Shown: positions 10,390-21,990 of the stretch, in pieces | How positions within the stretch are numbered: position 1 is the stretch's first letter | Layout: each line of letters opens with the position of its first letter | Assembly: GCA_951213105.1 (NCBI GenBank) | Contig: OX578149.1 | Location: 1,240,001 to 1,304,000 of the forward strand | Length of the DNA stretch: 64,000 nt | Reading direction: 5' to 3' | Origin: Amaurobius ferox | Lineage: Eukaryota; Arthropoda; Arachnida; Araneae; Amaurobiidae | Program-made: the position numbers and the translations under genes | The notes under the pieces: model-generated | The model's database searches: none | The model's input: the letters and a program-made list of their open reading frames with translations, nothing else | Told to the model about the DNA's origin: nothing

Positions 10390-10940
10390 TAGTCATTTAT
10401 CTGCTCTAAGAATAACTTATTTCTCCGTCCATAACGCTTGGCGAAATTTTGTCGACTGTTTTAAATGTTGCCAAATGAACGAAAATGTCGCCCAATGGAT
10501 AAAAATGACGCTCAATCAATGAAAATGACGACTCATTGATAAAAGTTCAATATCTTGGAAAGAAGAAACATAACAGTAGACTATAAGAATAACACATTTC
10601 TCCGTCCGTAACGATTGGCAAGAAATTGAGCGAGACGTCGCCAACTTGGCGACTATTTTAAATGTTGCCCAGAGACAAAAATGTCGCCAGATTGATAAAA
10701 AGGACACCCAATGGGAAGGCATGCTTCGCAAATTCTGATTTCCATCCTGTGACGGGCGTACCTCCGAGTATATAGCAATTGCTCTTTTCTCCGTTTGTCT
10801 CTAACAGTTGGTGATGCATTTGGCGAACTTGACGAATCATTTAGCGAAGTATCACCAACCTGGCGATATTTCACCCCAGACTGACAAAAACATCGTCAAA
10901 AATTGCAAAAATGACACTCCATGAATGAAAATGTCGCCTA
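10390..10940. repeat. Decayed tandem array, about 180-bp units
   Basis: Three units share TTTCTCCGTCC.TAACG.TTGGC (near 10417, 10593 and 10781, spacing 176 and 188 bp). Each ends in several copies of a shorter motif of the form AAAATGTCGCC.AATTGAT. Divergence between units is high, so the array is old. Confidence 0.7.
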
Positions 10941-11829
10941 ATTGATGAATACATTATTAAAATATTTTATGGACTCTATCGCTCATCAAGGATGCTATCC
11001 ATATGGATCATTGTTTACTTCGAGTTGCGCGAAATCTAAGTTAATTGGGTACAACGAAGTAATTTTACATGTCGTCATCCGGAAAATCGCCCCATGTACA
11101 TTTCAAAGATGTACCCAGTACCGTGGATCTTATACATTATTTTTTTACTGTAAAGGTAGTCAATTCATAGCATTCTATAAAGAAAATCATATGCTGCCCA
11201 TCCTATTTTTTGTTTGTTTGGTGGATGATAAAATCCAAATTCCAGAAACAGTTCCATTGAAAAAAGGTTGCGCTTATACAGTGAAAAGACAAAAAATCCA
11301 ATTCTGGTCAAGATATTTCCAATATGCATAACGTAAAATGAAACTACCAAAAAAAGCTAGGGTTTAAAAAGATCATGACATTCCATTGCTATACATAATT
11401 TATTTACATTGCGAGAACGGTGTATTCGGAATAGATACTTCCGAATATACAATGAATATAATGAATATAATGAAGAATTTAGAATAATAGATAGTACTAC
11501 TTCTTCTGTAGACGCCTTTATGTTAGACTTGACAAACTCCGTTCCCAAGCCGGTGGTCAGCTAGCTCTCTGGAAACTCTGTATATAAATGTGTATACTGT
11601 CAATGGAAACAACTTTTCCCTCGGTTTCTAGCTTTCTCTTTTCAAAGCGTCGAAAAGTGTATTTTATTTTTTCTTTCGATTAGTTAACTTTTGCGAAATA
11701 TATAGGAAGGAATTTCTCATTTAATTTGAATAAGAATCTTTCAAATCGTAAATAGGTTGTTAAAACCAATTATACTGAAACCCTAGGAACCATGCTATGA
11801 ACCATGCTGAAACGCCCTGTATCATTTTT
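10941..11829. other. No supported gene
   Basis: Contains a 129-codon plus-strand ORF (10942-11331) with no recognisable domain, and an antisense overlap. A short perfect stem (TATTCGGAA with TTCCGAATA) lies at 11421-11445. Confidence 0.4.
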
Positions 11830-12310
11830 ATTTTCCCTACATATACATAGTATTAAAGTACAAAGCAAAATTCGAATATGTATGTTAAACACGATATCTC
11901 ACGAACGAATGAGGCGTTTCGTTACTTAATTGGGTTCGATTGTTTACCGTGGAGCGAATATTTGATTTTAAACGCAATCGACCTCCTTTTGGAATGAATT
12001 TTTGAAAAAATCAAGATTTTTACTAAATAAATAATCATTTCAGACGTCGTTTCTCGTCCTAAAACGTATAGACTAACGTGAACCGTTTTAAAGATAGGGC
12101 ACGATTTTTGAACGAATTTAAAAAAAAAAATCATTCAAAAATCAGCACTTTCACCCCTGTTAAATATATAAATATTTCACACGTCGTTTTTCATTAGAAA
12201 ACACTTTAAAACGCTAGCATGAACCGCTCTCGAGATATTGCATAGTTTCTCTAAAATAATTCTAAAAAAAATTGGCATGACATTAAAAAAGGAGTGAATA
12301 GAAACCAAAA
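11830..12310 (+). repeat. Hairpin-headed dispersed repeat, type 2 (divergent)
   Basis: Head TTTTCCCTACATATACATAG, then ACGATATCTCACGAACGAAT, GAGGCG and GATTTTAAACGCAATCGA, as in the copy at 9784. The TG tract has been lost. Confidence 0.65.
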
Positions 12311-13055
12311 TGTTCACTTTTCCTTTTGATACGTTTTGCATTGGGGCGAGTTATTCATTGCATGAGTGGGAGTTCTGTTTCAGTTGCGCGGCCTTCCTTC
12401 AAGGTCGCAAACATTGTGCTGCGGGTTTCGCATGCCACTAAGAAAGAAGTTGCGTCATGTGCTGGCCACATCGCATTTATTATTATTATTATTACAAAAC
12501 ATTTAGAGCAATGGCCTCTAAACATTGCACGCTTTTTGAATACATCTGAACTTCAGTGTATTATAGCAGTAACTAGCTCCTCTGGGAGAAATCCATTCAA
12601 TTCCATGGCCGTGTCAGCCTAAGGATCCTACATATAGGCAACGAATGAGCGTCATAAGAAATGTTGCGATGTCCAGAGTAACATTTGAGAGGACACAAAA
12701 AGCTTTCGCATCATTGCAGTTCAAAATGGCGTAAACACTATTTTCAATTGTGCACACAAGATCCAGTGAATCCCGAGGAAATGAAGTGGGGTCAGACGAG
12801 AGTCGCAGAACCAAATCCTCATGTCGAGCTATGCGCCGAGCCAGCTCAAACGGATCGAATCCCGATTTGGATTGACTCTGCCTCGCTCTGTTTGCGTCAT
12901 TTCGGAAAATTGGATTGGAATCATGCTCTAATTAAGAAATTCCTTGATCGATATTTATTTCACCATCCTCTCCTTTGTTGGCAACAGTGATACACGGTTT
13001 ACGTCTCACTTTTGGAACCTGCTCGACGTTAGAATGCGCCAACTCAAGAAGATCT
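12311..13055. other. No supported gene
   Basis: Moderate GC content and a short ATT run near 12480; the 98- to 101-codon ORFs here have no family features. Confidence 0.4.
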
Positions 13056-13553
13056 TCAGGTGAGTTGGAATCTATAGTTGAAAATGTTTGATTGTTTACT
13101 TGAAAATATTTGAATGGAATTTCTATGCAAAGTTGATATCGGTCGAAAAAACAGTTTTGATTTTATAACGCTTTTCAAAGAAATATTTATTATTTCCTCT
13201 GTAGATTGATAAAAATAATAAAGTTTACGACAAAAATCAGATGAATCCCAGCGAATTGAGTACCTGGATTTTAGTGGTGGTACTACGCATTTTTCTGTGC
13301 AAAGCTCAATGCTTAATTCATTATGTGTCCTTATTGGCAATCTTCTTAACAAAATGAAGTTAATATAAAATATATAAACAAAAAGTAAGCAGTTTAGAAA
13401 AAAACAAATGGGAGCTTTGAACCTTGACAAAATCAATCCATTTTGTTTTGTCCCGTATCCATTTTTGTAATGTAAGACACACCAAGGTATTGGTAATTGT
13501 TTATAATGTTGCACAGACATCTTGAAGCGGCCATTTTCTCTTCGATCCGGCAT
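13056..13553 (-). CDS. Unidentified 165-codon ORF (doubtful)
   Basis: Longest ORF of the left third that no element explains. The predicted product starts MPDRRENGRFKMSVQHYKQL, has one hydrophobic stretch around residues 48-68 (CFFLNCLLFVYIFYINFILL) that could span a membrane, and is rich in Ser, Ile and Lys afterwards. I recognise no domain. It stands alone, with AT-rich flanks. Codon content is what AT-rich random sequence would give, so chance is the leading explanation. Confidence 0.15.
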   Translation of the reverse strand: MPDRRENGRFKMSVQHYKQLPIPWCVLHYKNGYGTKQNGLILSRFKAPICFFLNCLLFVYIFYINFILLRRLPIRTHNELSIELCTEKCVVPPLKSRYSIRWDSSDFCRKLYYFYQSTEEIINISLKSVIKSKLFFRPISTLHRNSIQIFSSKQSNIFNYRFQLT

Positions 13554-13921
13554 ATAAATAAAGGCATATTGTAAATAAAGATATGGTGCAAGAAGGTTAT
13601 TATATTGCCAAGTGAGTGGGTGGAACTACTTAAAATAAAATAAAAGCTTCAATTCTGCAGCAGATCGTATTAAACCTGTTAATTGGTTTCGACCCATTCC
13701 AGGAAAGCTCTTTCAGTTTTGTTTGATTGCGATCCTCTGCTCCCTCGATGTGGAGTGCGGAAAAAAGCTCAACTTTGGCATTCTTCGATAAAGGGAAATC
13801 ACTTATCAATCAGTGTACCAATGTATTTGAGAATGTGTTATAAATAAATAATGTGTGAATAATTAATATCATACTCTAATGAATAATAATGTGAATTTGG
13901 ATTCGATGCTATTTCTTTAGA

Positions 13922-14400
13922 TGATCTGATTTCAGTTTCCGCCTCAAAGACGCTTCATCCATTTCAATCCGAAATGGCCACTTCTCTGTTTTGGACTCAA
14001 GCCATCCTGGTGAAATTTTCGGGGTTAGCCTTGAATACTTTAATAATCCATTTTTTGAACTTCACGAATGCATTTGAACGTGTCCCATTTTCGTGTGTGC
14101 CAAGAAAATGTTTCAGAAAAATAGCTTGGTACTTGCTTTCAACACCCGATCCAGAAGGGGATTTGAAGAAGTTTTGTTTGAAGATGAAAAGACGCGTCAT
14201 GTGCTTCGTAGTTATTGTGGTGGATGCAGGAATATCTGGAAGCGCAATATTACGATCTGGGCAACTAAGGTGTGCCCTTTTGACGGCTCAGATGGCCCAC
14301 ATTTGAAAGAGTGCAAACCGAAGCAGATGTTTTGCTTTTGCACTCGGAGTGAAAACTTCTAGAAATGTTATACATGTGGGAGTTGGCATCTCATTTTAAA
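13922..14400 (+). pseudogene. Protein-like Cys-rich remnant, unidentified
   Basis: One plus-strand frame reads like folded protein: SDFSFRLKDASSISIRNGHF, then SHPGEIFGVSLEYFNNPFFE, a stop near 14072, then an open stretch 14093-14362. The open stretch contains HVLRSYCGGC (CxxC), KVCPFDGSD and MFCFCTRS; after one more stop comes KCYTCGSWH. The paired cysteines suggest a zinc-binding fold. I do not recognise the family. It could be an inactivated host exon or a transposon piece. Two stops argue against a working exon. Confidence 0.3.
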
Positions 14401-14490
14401 AAGTGGCTCTTCAAAATAGCTTATCTTACTGTATGCTGTATTGGAATGATTTTTTTAACATTCGTATGTTAAAAAATGTAATGAACTCTT

Positions 14491-14548
14491 TGTGCTGTCC
14501 ATTGAATAGGATTGAAAATTGTGCTGTCCATTGATTGGAATTGAAAAA
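14491..14548. repeat. 29-bp tandem duplication
   Basis: TGTGCTGTCCATTGA....GGA.TTGAAAA occurs twice in direct succession with few mismatches. An ATCGATA-rich cluster follows at 14607-14660. Confidence 0.85.
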
Positions 14549-14702
14549 CTAAATTTTCGGACTGTATATTTTGAGTTTCATATGTTGAATAAAAGGAGTT
14601 TCATCCAATCGATAGAAATAATCGATAAAAATAATCGATAGAATAGGTAAATCGATAGAAATTTAAAGTCTGAGATATTGAACACGTAACAGTGGTTATG
14701 TT

Positions 14703-14843
14703 TTATTTTTGTTCTTGTGTGTTCGATGCCACTTCCAGTGCAGTTTGGATCACATCTTTGCGTCCTAAATCCTGGAACGTTCTAGAAAGTGTCTTCGATA
14801 TTTTCACCGTTATCACGTTGACGAGAACATGAAACGCAAACAT
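14703..14843 (-). CDS. 46-codon ORF with protein-like composition, unidentified
   Basis: ATG at 14843 opens a frame beginning MFAFHVLVNVITVKISKTLS and including FQDLGRKDVIQTALEVASNT, ending at TAA. Balanced composition and an amphipathic pattern are unusual for this AT-rich DNA, so it may be a terminal exon or a relic. No clear splice acceptor is seen just upstream. Function unknown. Confidence 0.2.
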   Translation of the reverse strand: MFAFHVLVNVITVKISKTLSRTFQDLGRKDVIQTALEVASNTQEQK

Positions 14844-15115
14844 AAAAGAAATTCGTACTCATTATCATGCGTGGCTGTCGCAGTTCTGTGGACCTATTGA
14901 ATGGGAATACTAATGAATTCTTTAAAGCATATAATTTGAAATTCTAAAATAAAACAATATGAATTTTTCATTAAACAAGTTATCGTAAAATGGAAAGTGT
15001 ACCCGGTATTTAAAGCAGGGATTAATCAACTTTACCCGAAGTGTTTTATCATGCTGTAGGGCGATTTCCTCGGTCTGGGTCTGGGAAAGGCTTGACCGCT
15101 GGTAGGATGCGTAGG

Positions 15116-15172
15116 AATATATCCAACGTATTAACCGAGCCGTATTGGCTCGGTTCCTACGTTGGATATATT
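15116..15172. repeat. Strong 57-bp hairpin
   Basis: Arms 15116-15130 (AATATATCCAACGTA) and 15158-15172 pair perfectly over 15 bp. After a 2x2 mismatch, AACCGAGCC (15133-15141) pairs with GGCTCGGTT (15147-15155) around a 5-nt loop. In total 24 pairs in 57 bases. Confidence 0.9.
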
Positions 15173-15214
15173 GAATGCTACGTCCAAACACATTTCGCCC
15201 TCAATGCACCTTTG

Positions 15215-15400
15215 TGATCAAATACACATTAATAAGTGTTTTTTAATACACACTAAATAAGTCTTATTTGGATGCGCTCATTTCATGCGCCCTGAATAAG
15301 CTCTTTTCATACTCCTTAAATACGCAAGTTCTTTTGATACACCCGAAATAAGTTATTTTGATATGCCCTGAATGAAAAAGCGCTTTTGATAACTTCCTCT
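15215..15400. repeat. Decayed minisatellite, about 25-35-bp units
   Basis: Successive units of the form TTTTGATACGCCCTGAATAAG recur six to eight times with variation, for example TACACCCGAAATAAGTTATT and TATGCCCTGAATGAAAAAGC. Confidence 0.6.
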
Positions 15401-15772
15401 GACTCACCCTCTGTGCGGGATACTCCTTCGATTCGCTTCCTAAGCTTCAGCGATTGAAATCAACAACGCGTTTTTTGGATGAACATTTTTGCAAACCCTG
15501 ATACTATTTTCTAATATCAGCTCGTAATCCAAATCAATCCATACGATGAGGTCAGTTTCGGTTAATAGCGTAGCGTCCATTCTCCCCAGTCTTTGACACC
15601 ACTGTGGGGATTTTGTACAGGTTTGCAACAATTTGCGATTTTATCTTCGAAAAATTTCGAACTGAGAGATTTCAGCCTCTGGATGATCGTGTCGGTTGTT
15701 CGGGAAGTTTATCCCAAACGTGAAACTCTTGCGGTGATTTTAAAAGGAGATTCCCCCATACAGCATTACGGG

Positions 15773-15883
15773 GTGTGAGTGTGAAGACCCAGACCGTCCG
15801 ACTCATCCAGAGGACTTGAGTATCTAATTGGACGGCCGGGAAGAGATCCGGCGACAACACCAGAAAAAACACAACTAAACAAA
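15773..15883 (-). mobile_element. 5'-truncated SINE (tail type B)
   Basis: On the minus strand: CCCGGCCGTCCAATTAGATA, then CTCAAGTCCTCTGGATGAG, then TCGGACGGTCTGGGTCTTCA. It is flanked by a perfect 13-bp duplication ACAGCATTACGGG at 15760-15772 and 15884-15896. The same tail type occurs at 24558-24612 and 27899-27957. Confidence 0.85.
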
Positions 15884-15896
15884 ACAGCATTACGGG

Positions 15897-17714
15897 TTGG
15901 AGGACCGATTTGTTTCGATAGTTGAGGTCTTTTGGGACGACATGATTTATGCATCATTTTCAAATGAGTCTAGGTCCATACCTTCATTTTTCCGCACAGA
16001 GAGCATGATTATTTAAATAAAGGAATCAGTCCAGCGCGGTTCTACACTTTCGAGCCTCCAGTATTTTTCGTCATACTCCGAGTATTTTTGCCAGCTCCGT
16101 GTTGGGTGTTCTTCTGGAGACCTCATTCAGTGAACATTTTTTTGAAAAGTGAGGACTCCTTTGGGGGAACTTGGGAGGGGAATAAATTGTTTGTTAGTTA
16201 GATAGGGATTGTGAATGTGACTCTTGCTTTTAGTGCGATCGGTTTGTAATGAATCCATATCGAATAATCCTCTTGGATGTCGCGGTCCGCCGCTCTCAGC
16301 AAGTTTTCTTGGAATTCTGTAGTGGATTCTTAAAGAATTCTGTAGTGGGTCCTTGTCTGACTTGGGGACGATCGCATTCCTTGGGGACTTTTAGAGTTGG
16401 CTTTATTAGGCCTACAATATAGAATACAGGTCATTGAGAACTCCTTAAATTCACATTTTGTTTTGAAAGGCCTCATTTTTGCCAAAATCTCCCTTCCAAT
16501 TGAATTCCGAAATGCAAAAGGAAACTGAACAAACTGCAAAACATAGTATCCAAATAGGCAAGATTACTATTGTTTTAATTCATTTCTTTTGCCTTCAAAT
16601 CCGAACTTCGTGAGCGGGATCTAAAGTAGAAAATAAAAAGAAGCAAAAAACTGGAAGACTGTTGATGAGTGTCTGCTAAGTTTCTTTTTCTTTAAAATGG
16701 TGGATTTGGCTTCAATTATTCCTTGTTTGGTGTTCATTTGGGGTCAAAATTTCTAAAAATTTGAACTCTAAGAATGTTTGCTCTAAACCCAATACTTCCA
16801 AATATAATGATTAGGACTAGGAGTCATGAGTGAGAAAGATATTTTCACAAAGTGTTCAAAAACACGCTGAAGGGGAGTTGATCTCGACTAAGGATGAAAT
16901 ATATATTAACGAGATTGAAATATATAAATATTTTTCGAATATAATATTTATTTTGAAACATTTTCCCGATGTCGTTTACATTTTAAATACAACTTTCAAT
17001 CATCGCTCTCTCTTTTCCTAAACATGTCAGAGCCAATAAAAAATGGATTCAAAAACAAGTCCAACTTTACAGATAAGTCCAAAAATTGTGATCACGACTT
17101 TCTCTTCGAACCCGAATTTTTCTGTTTTCCGGCCTTCCGCTTATGCATCCATTACAATAATATGTGTAAAATATTATCATCAAGTTATTTTTAGAGTGCG
17201 CCAGTGTAAAGGAATAAATAAATATTTTACTAATCGAAATGATGGATAGCATAAATGGTGTTCATTTTGTACCGTTTTACATTAGTCCACAGGCATCTTT
17301 TTCAACCCTTAAGGAAGCAAGGAAGCAGACCAAACTTGCTTCTTTTTATATTTTGCTTCCTTTTAGAGAAATGGTGCGCATAATGAACCCAATATTATGA
17401 GAGTCAAGTATTATAAGTAAGTTGATTCTTATAGCTAACATTCTCATGCAGTGCTTTGAATCTGAAACTACAAGCTTTTTGTTTTTAATATTTAAGTTTT
17501 TAAATGATGCTTATTTTAAAACGAGCCATTTCACTCGCGCCTCACACATTCTTAATGGCTAGTGGACACTACAATCTTAATACAAGTTCAGAATATCAAA
17601 AACGCTTTCAATTATAAACAAAAACAAATTGGGTTGGCACACATTTTTGCTGCGAGTCTTTTTAAAATCTCTTTGTATCCATCATTGGAATTTTCGATTA
17701 TTTTCATTGAACTA
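15897..17714. other. No supported gene
   Basis: Ordinary AT-rich DNA. Short ORFs on both strands have no domain features. A GGAAGCAAGGAAGCA motif and its partial complement GCTTCTTTTTATATTTTGC occur at 17312-17362. Confidence 0.4.
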
Positions 17715-18052
17715 GAAGCTAAGACAGATCGAATGAGCTGAAAGGCAAGATTCTGGCTTCAGTGAAAGTACTCGATCATTTTGAAGAGTTGTTTTGAATT
17801 GTTTAATGATCCCCCTCATTCGAATATTTTGAAATATTAGATGTCTCCGTTCACGTCGAAGATGAGGCCAAAATAAGATTCTAACTAGAGCTCGATCATT
17901 GGGCAAAGAGGTTTCCAGTTTTTTTTTCATTATTCCTTTACGTCATTCACAAGTTTAGAATTTTAGATTTTCCCCTTAGTCTTGAAGCTGAGACGGATTG
18001 GATCCCATCCAGAACAAGATTCTAGCTATAGTGGAAGTGCTTGATCATCCAC
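17715..18052. repeat. Three decayed tandem units
   Basis: GAAGCTAAGACAGATCGAAT...AAGATTCTGGCTTCAGTGAA...CTCGATCAT (17715-17778) recurs in weaker form at about 17857-17900 and 17983-18046, spacing about 142 and 126 bp. Confidence 0.6.
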
Positions 18053-18641
18053 TCAGTGCATATTATATAGATACATTTTTTTAATTGAATAACATGTTAA
18101 ACTATAAATTAAAAAAGGAAAAATTATTTAATAAAAATTTTGGGAGCATTTGTTTATTCCTGTGCAAGTTTTTTTATATATGTAAATTTGTGATAAAAAA
18201 TATTTTTGAACGAATTTCCACTGCTACAAATGATTCGAATTGTGCGTGGGTCTGGAGTAAAACGGGTGCTAAACTTTGATTGGCCTGCTACAAAACGGAT
18301 ACGAAATTTAGTTTTATCTGATGCGTATTTATGTTATTAATATATAGCGCTTGATTATGTATTGGATTGACTGAAAAAAAATTGTAATTTAATTAAATTT
18401 TCTTTGTCAAATAATGCTGAATCCTTGAACATTTTTTATTATGCCATTAAAGTCCTTAATTTTTGTTTTCAAAATTGAGTATGAAGCCTTTAATACTATA
18501 TTGTGTTTTCGGGGATTTTACGATTTCGAATGCATTCCAGTCGATGAATTTCTGACCCACAGGGTTTGTTTGAAACAACTTTATCCTCAACTGAAGTGAT
18601 CGATGAGCTTTATCCTCAGCTGGAGTAATCGATGTCCTTGA

Positions 18642-18671
18642 GTGTGTGTGTGTGTGTGGGGGGGGGGGGGG
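18642..18671. repeat. (GT)n followed by a G run
   Basis: GTGTGTGTGTGTGTGTG runs directly into at least 13 G. Just before it, CTTTATCCTCA.CTG.AGT and ATCGATG occur as a 28-bp tandem pair. Confidence 0.9.
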
Positions 18672-18859
18672 CATATTTGGGTGCGATTTCCATATCGATG
18701 TGTCTTCAATAAATTGTTTGTGCTTTTCTGTGACAATGTTTTGCCTAACTTTGCTCTTGAGTAAGTCCTCTTTCTCACTCTTTCTTTCATGAGTTCTCTG
18801 ATATTTTGTTGACTTCCAAATCCATGCTTTAAGAAGAAAATTTTTGACCCCGTGCAAAA

Positions 18860-20087
18860 GCGCGTATAAGGATGAGGGAAGACCTGTTTTATTGGAAGAA
18901 TTCTTTTAAGATTTTACATACCAATCCATAATCAATGAACAGCAGAGACATCCTTTTTCGATTGGAGCAATATGTAATATTCAAAGAAACATCTGGTACA
19001 TTATGAAGATGGGGTTGTGGGTGATATTTGAAATCGGGTACGTCTTTAAATTAAGAAATATTTCAAAAAGAATTCTGTTTAAAGTTTGATTAGAACAGGA
19101 AGGTGGTTAAAAAGTGTATCAAGACAGAAACTTTGGAATAATATTTTCGGTCCTAAGAAACAGATTTGTGTAAAAATGGCTCAAAATCGTGGTACGTCAG
19201 GCTAAAACATAAAATAACTAAAAATTAACCATTTTTAAAAAAAGCGCGCCTCCCTGGAACCTGGAATACCTCTATGCCAAATTTCATGATCGTATTTTCC
19301 GCAAAACGAACAAACTTCATGAATACAGATTAGCATAATATATTTAAGATAAGCGACACAACAGTTTTCATTTTTATTGTTAAAACGTTCTTTAGTTTTG
19401 GGGAATGCGCTGTGTAGTTTTTATCAGAGATTTGCATCTTGTTTTAGAAAATGTCCCGAATTTCAGACTCCAACTTGGTTTCAATCCCACTGGAAGTCTC
19501 GAAAACCAAAGAACGCTTCTAATAATAACAATAAACCGATCAGGGCCTGATTAACCAACCCATTTAGATTTTGAGAGAAGAAATTCACCAGTGCTTGAAA
19601 AATCCTATGACGAACAAACTGATTTTTGTAAACAGTTTGCCTGAACCCAAATTCCTAAACCGTACTCTATTTTATAATGGAATCACCTTTGCAGTGAGTT
19701 CTAACTTAAATGAGCTGATAATGTTTACTGATACACAAATTTGGATTTGACAATTTCTATGTACGGACAAAACGCTATTTAACTCGCCTATTTGACAAAT
19801 AACTGACATTAAAGAAAAGTGCAGATTTAACTATTTGATACATTTAAGGAAAAACGTAAATCGGGGCCCTCTTTTTGAATCTTTTGAAGGGGCGCCGATG
19901 GTGTGAGCTGCGATTCCGGGAGGTTCGACTCGCGAAAAGCATATCACTCGTGACAATGGATCCCGATCCAAGTTTGTTTGGAAGAGAAGTTTTAGCTCTC
20001 TGGTGGTGCTGACATGTTTTTGGTCTTCGCATGAAACGCTTGCTGCGAAAATATGAAATAACTAAAAAGCGAATTCAAATTAAAAAA
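18860..20087. other. No supported gene; one type 3 repeat copy
   Basis: The block at 19257-19325 (AACCTGGAATACCTCTATGC, CAAATTTCATGATCGTA, TTTTCCGCAAAACGAA) is a divergent type 3 repeat. A GC-richer island at 19860-20035 has protein-like text on the plus strand (VTMDPDPSLFGREVLALWW) that I cannot identify. Confidence 0.4.
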
Positions 20088-20822
20088 TCTGATGTGGGCA
20101 GCACATGACTTTCCCTGCAGACGTTTATATTCACGTTCTCTTTATTTAATTAAATTTATTTCACTTTTACTTCAATTTTCGTTCTCATTCGGTAACCGGA
20201 CTTATTATCAAAGGTGGCGTAGAGAAAATACGAAAAACTAAAATATCTCGAGAACGGCTAGTCCTAGTGTAATGGGGTTGACCTTATTCTTTTCGTCGTT
20301 AAAAACTACGTATTAAACGAGCATTTAATGGATATATTTGAGTATACGTAGTTCTTTCGTTTAGATTTTGACGATTTTTGAGGTCCATTTTGCAAAAAAA
20401 AGCAGGTTATTTTTTTTCGAATCGTACCAAAATCTAATCAGCACCAGGGTAACCCACAAGTGACTCATCTACCAAATTTTGTGATATTCGGTCCATTAGT
20501 TTTTCAGTTACAATGGATGCAAACTTGTGCGGGCCATTTCGCAGAAAAAGGCGGGTTCTTTTATCCCGAATCGTACCCAAAACTATTCAGCACCAGAGTC
20601 GCCCACAAGTGACTTACCTACCAAATTTTATGAAATTCGGTCAATTACTTTTTTAGTTAGAGTGGATACAAAATCTGCACAGACACACAGACGTCACGCT
20701 AAAAATAGTTTTTTCGCATTCTAGAGGTCTCGAAACGTATAGATCCGTCGAAAACTCGAGTTGTGATTTTCGGCATGATTCCAATACTTTCCCTATACAT
20801 TACCGTGTATTGCAGGGAAAGT
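20088..20822 (-). repeat. Hairpin-headed repeat type 1, copy A
   Basis: About 735 bp. Read on the minus strand it starts with the fold-back ACTTTCCCTGCAATACA, then GTAATGTATAGGGAAAGT, then GAGTTTTCGACGGATCTA and CGTTTCGAGACCTCTAGAA, a short TG stretch, and two internal subrepeats of about 150 bp (CTAATGGACCGAAT, CAAAATTTGGTAGATGAGTC, GTGCTGATTAGATTTTGG). It ends CTGCAGGGAAAGTCATGTGC, TGCCCACATCAGA. Confidence 0.85.
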
Positions 20823-20835
20823 AAAAACAGATATG

Positions 20836-20925
20836 ACTCTATCCTGGGTCCTGAAGTGCCTGTGTACCCAATTTCATGGCCGCACAACGCTTAGATTTTC
20901 CGCTACACACGACGCGAGCGAACAA
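20836..20925 (-). repeat. Dispersed repeat type 3
   Basis: GGGTCCTGAAGTGCCTGTGT, ACCCAATTTCATGGCCGCAC and AACGCTTAGATTTTCCGC lie directly beside type 1 copy A. Confidence 0.6.
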
Positions 20926-20929
20926 ACAA

Positions 20930-21190
20930 CTTTTATTATTATAGGAGATAAAATTGCCCCTAATTGCGCATTCTTTGTATTGCACTTCCTGATTTTTAAC
21001 CCTTTCTTTCCAAGGATGCCCCCACATTGTCCTTGCTGATTGTTAACAATGTTAGTTATATCTTCAAAAAATAACACATTGGAATTTTAAGTGTTTTAAA
21101 ATGACAAATAGGAATTTTTAGTTTGGAAAACATTTTTTCTTCTCTTAGTTCGATTAAAGAATTTTACCATCTGTAAAAATAATAATTTTT
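20930..21190. other. Nothing recognised
   Basis: Spacer between a type 3 repeat and type 1 copy B. Confidence 0.4.
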
Positions 21191-21985
21191 ACTTTCCCTG
21201 CAATACATGGTAATGTACAGGGAAAGTATTGGAATCATGTCGAAAACCGCAACTCGAGTTTTCGACGGATCTACACGTTTCGAGACCTCTAGAATACGAA
21301 AAACTATTTTTAGCGTAACGTCTGTGTGTGTGTCTGTGTGTCTGTCTGTGCAATGTATGTATCCACTCTAACTCAAAAACTAATGGACCGAATTTCATAA
21401 AATTTGGCAGGTAAGTCACATGGGGGTGACCCTGGTGCTGATTAGTTTTTGATATGATTCGGAAAAACAGAACCCGCCTATTTTTGAGAAATGGCCAGCA
21501 AAAACTTAATTTATTCACTCTAGCTAAAATACTAATTGATCAAATTTCACAAAATTTGGTAGGTAAGTTACTCGTGAGATAGTCTGGTGCTGATTAGACT
21601 TTGGTACCATTCGGAAAAGAACAACCTGCTTTTTTTTTTACTAAATGGTCTTCAAAAATCGACAATATCTAAAAAAAAAAAATGATTACAAATGTTCAAA
21701 TGCATAAATTAAATGCTTGTTTTATACGTAATTTTTAACGAAGAAAATAATAAGACCAACTCCATTACTTTAGGACTAACCGTTCTCAAGATATTTGAGA
21801 TTACTTGCATTTTTGTACCCCGCTTTCATAAAAATGTCCAATTACCAAATACAAACAATAATTGAATTAAAAATGCAAATTTAGTGTTATTTTGTGCAAT
21901 TAAACTTAATTTAATAAATTATTAAAGAAATTAAGAAAAAATGAATTTGAGTCTGCAGGGAAAGTCATGTGCTGCCCACATCAGA
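21191..21985 (+). repeat. Hairpin-headed repeat type 1, copy B
   Basis: About 795 bp. Same order as copy A, with a longer TG/TCTG stretch at 21322-21351 and two internal subrepeats (about 21355-21510 and 21511-21655). It ends TGCAGGGAAAGTCATGTGCT, GCCCACATCAGA. ACTTTCCCTGCA at the start is the inverse of TGCAGGGAAAGT near the end. Confidence 0.88.
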
Positions 21986-21990
21986 TTTTT

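Noticed and set aside
10942..11331. 129-codon plus-strand ORF as a gene
   Set aside because: No domain, no homologous feel, antisense overlap with another random ORF, and no neighbouring signal.
18456..18857. 133-codon minus-strand ORF with PPPPPHTHTH
   Set aside because: The Pro/His text is the translation of the GT/G microsatellite; no other feature supports it.
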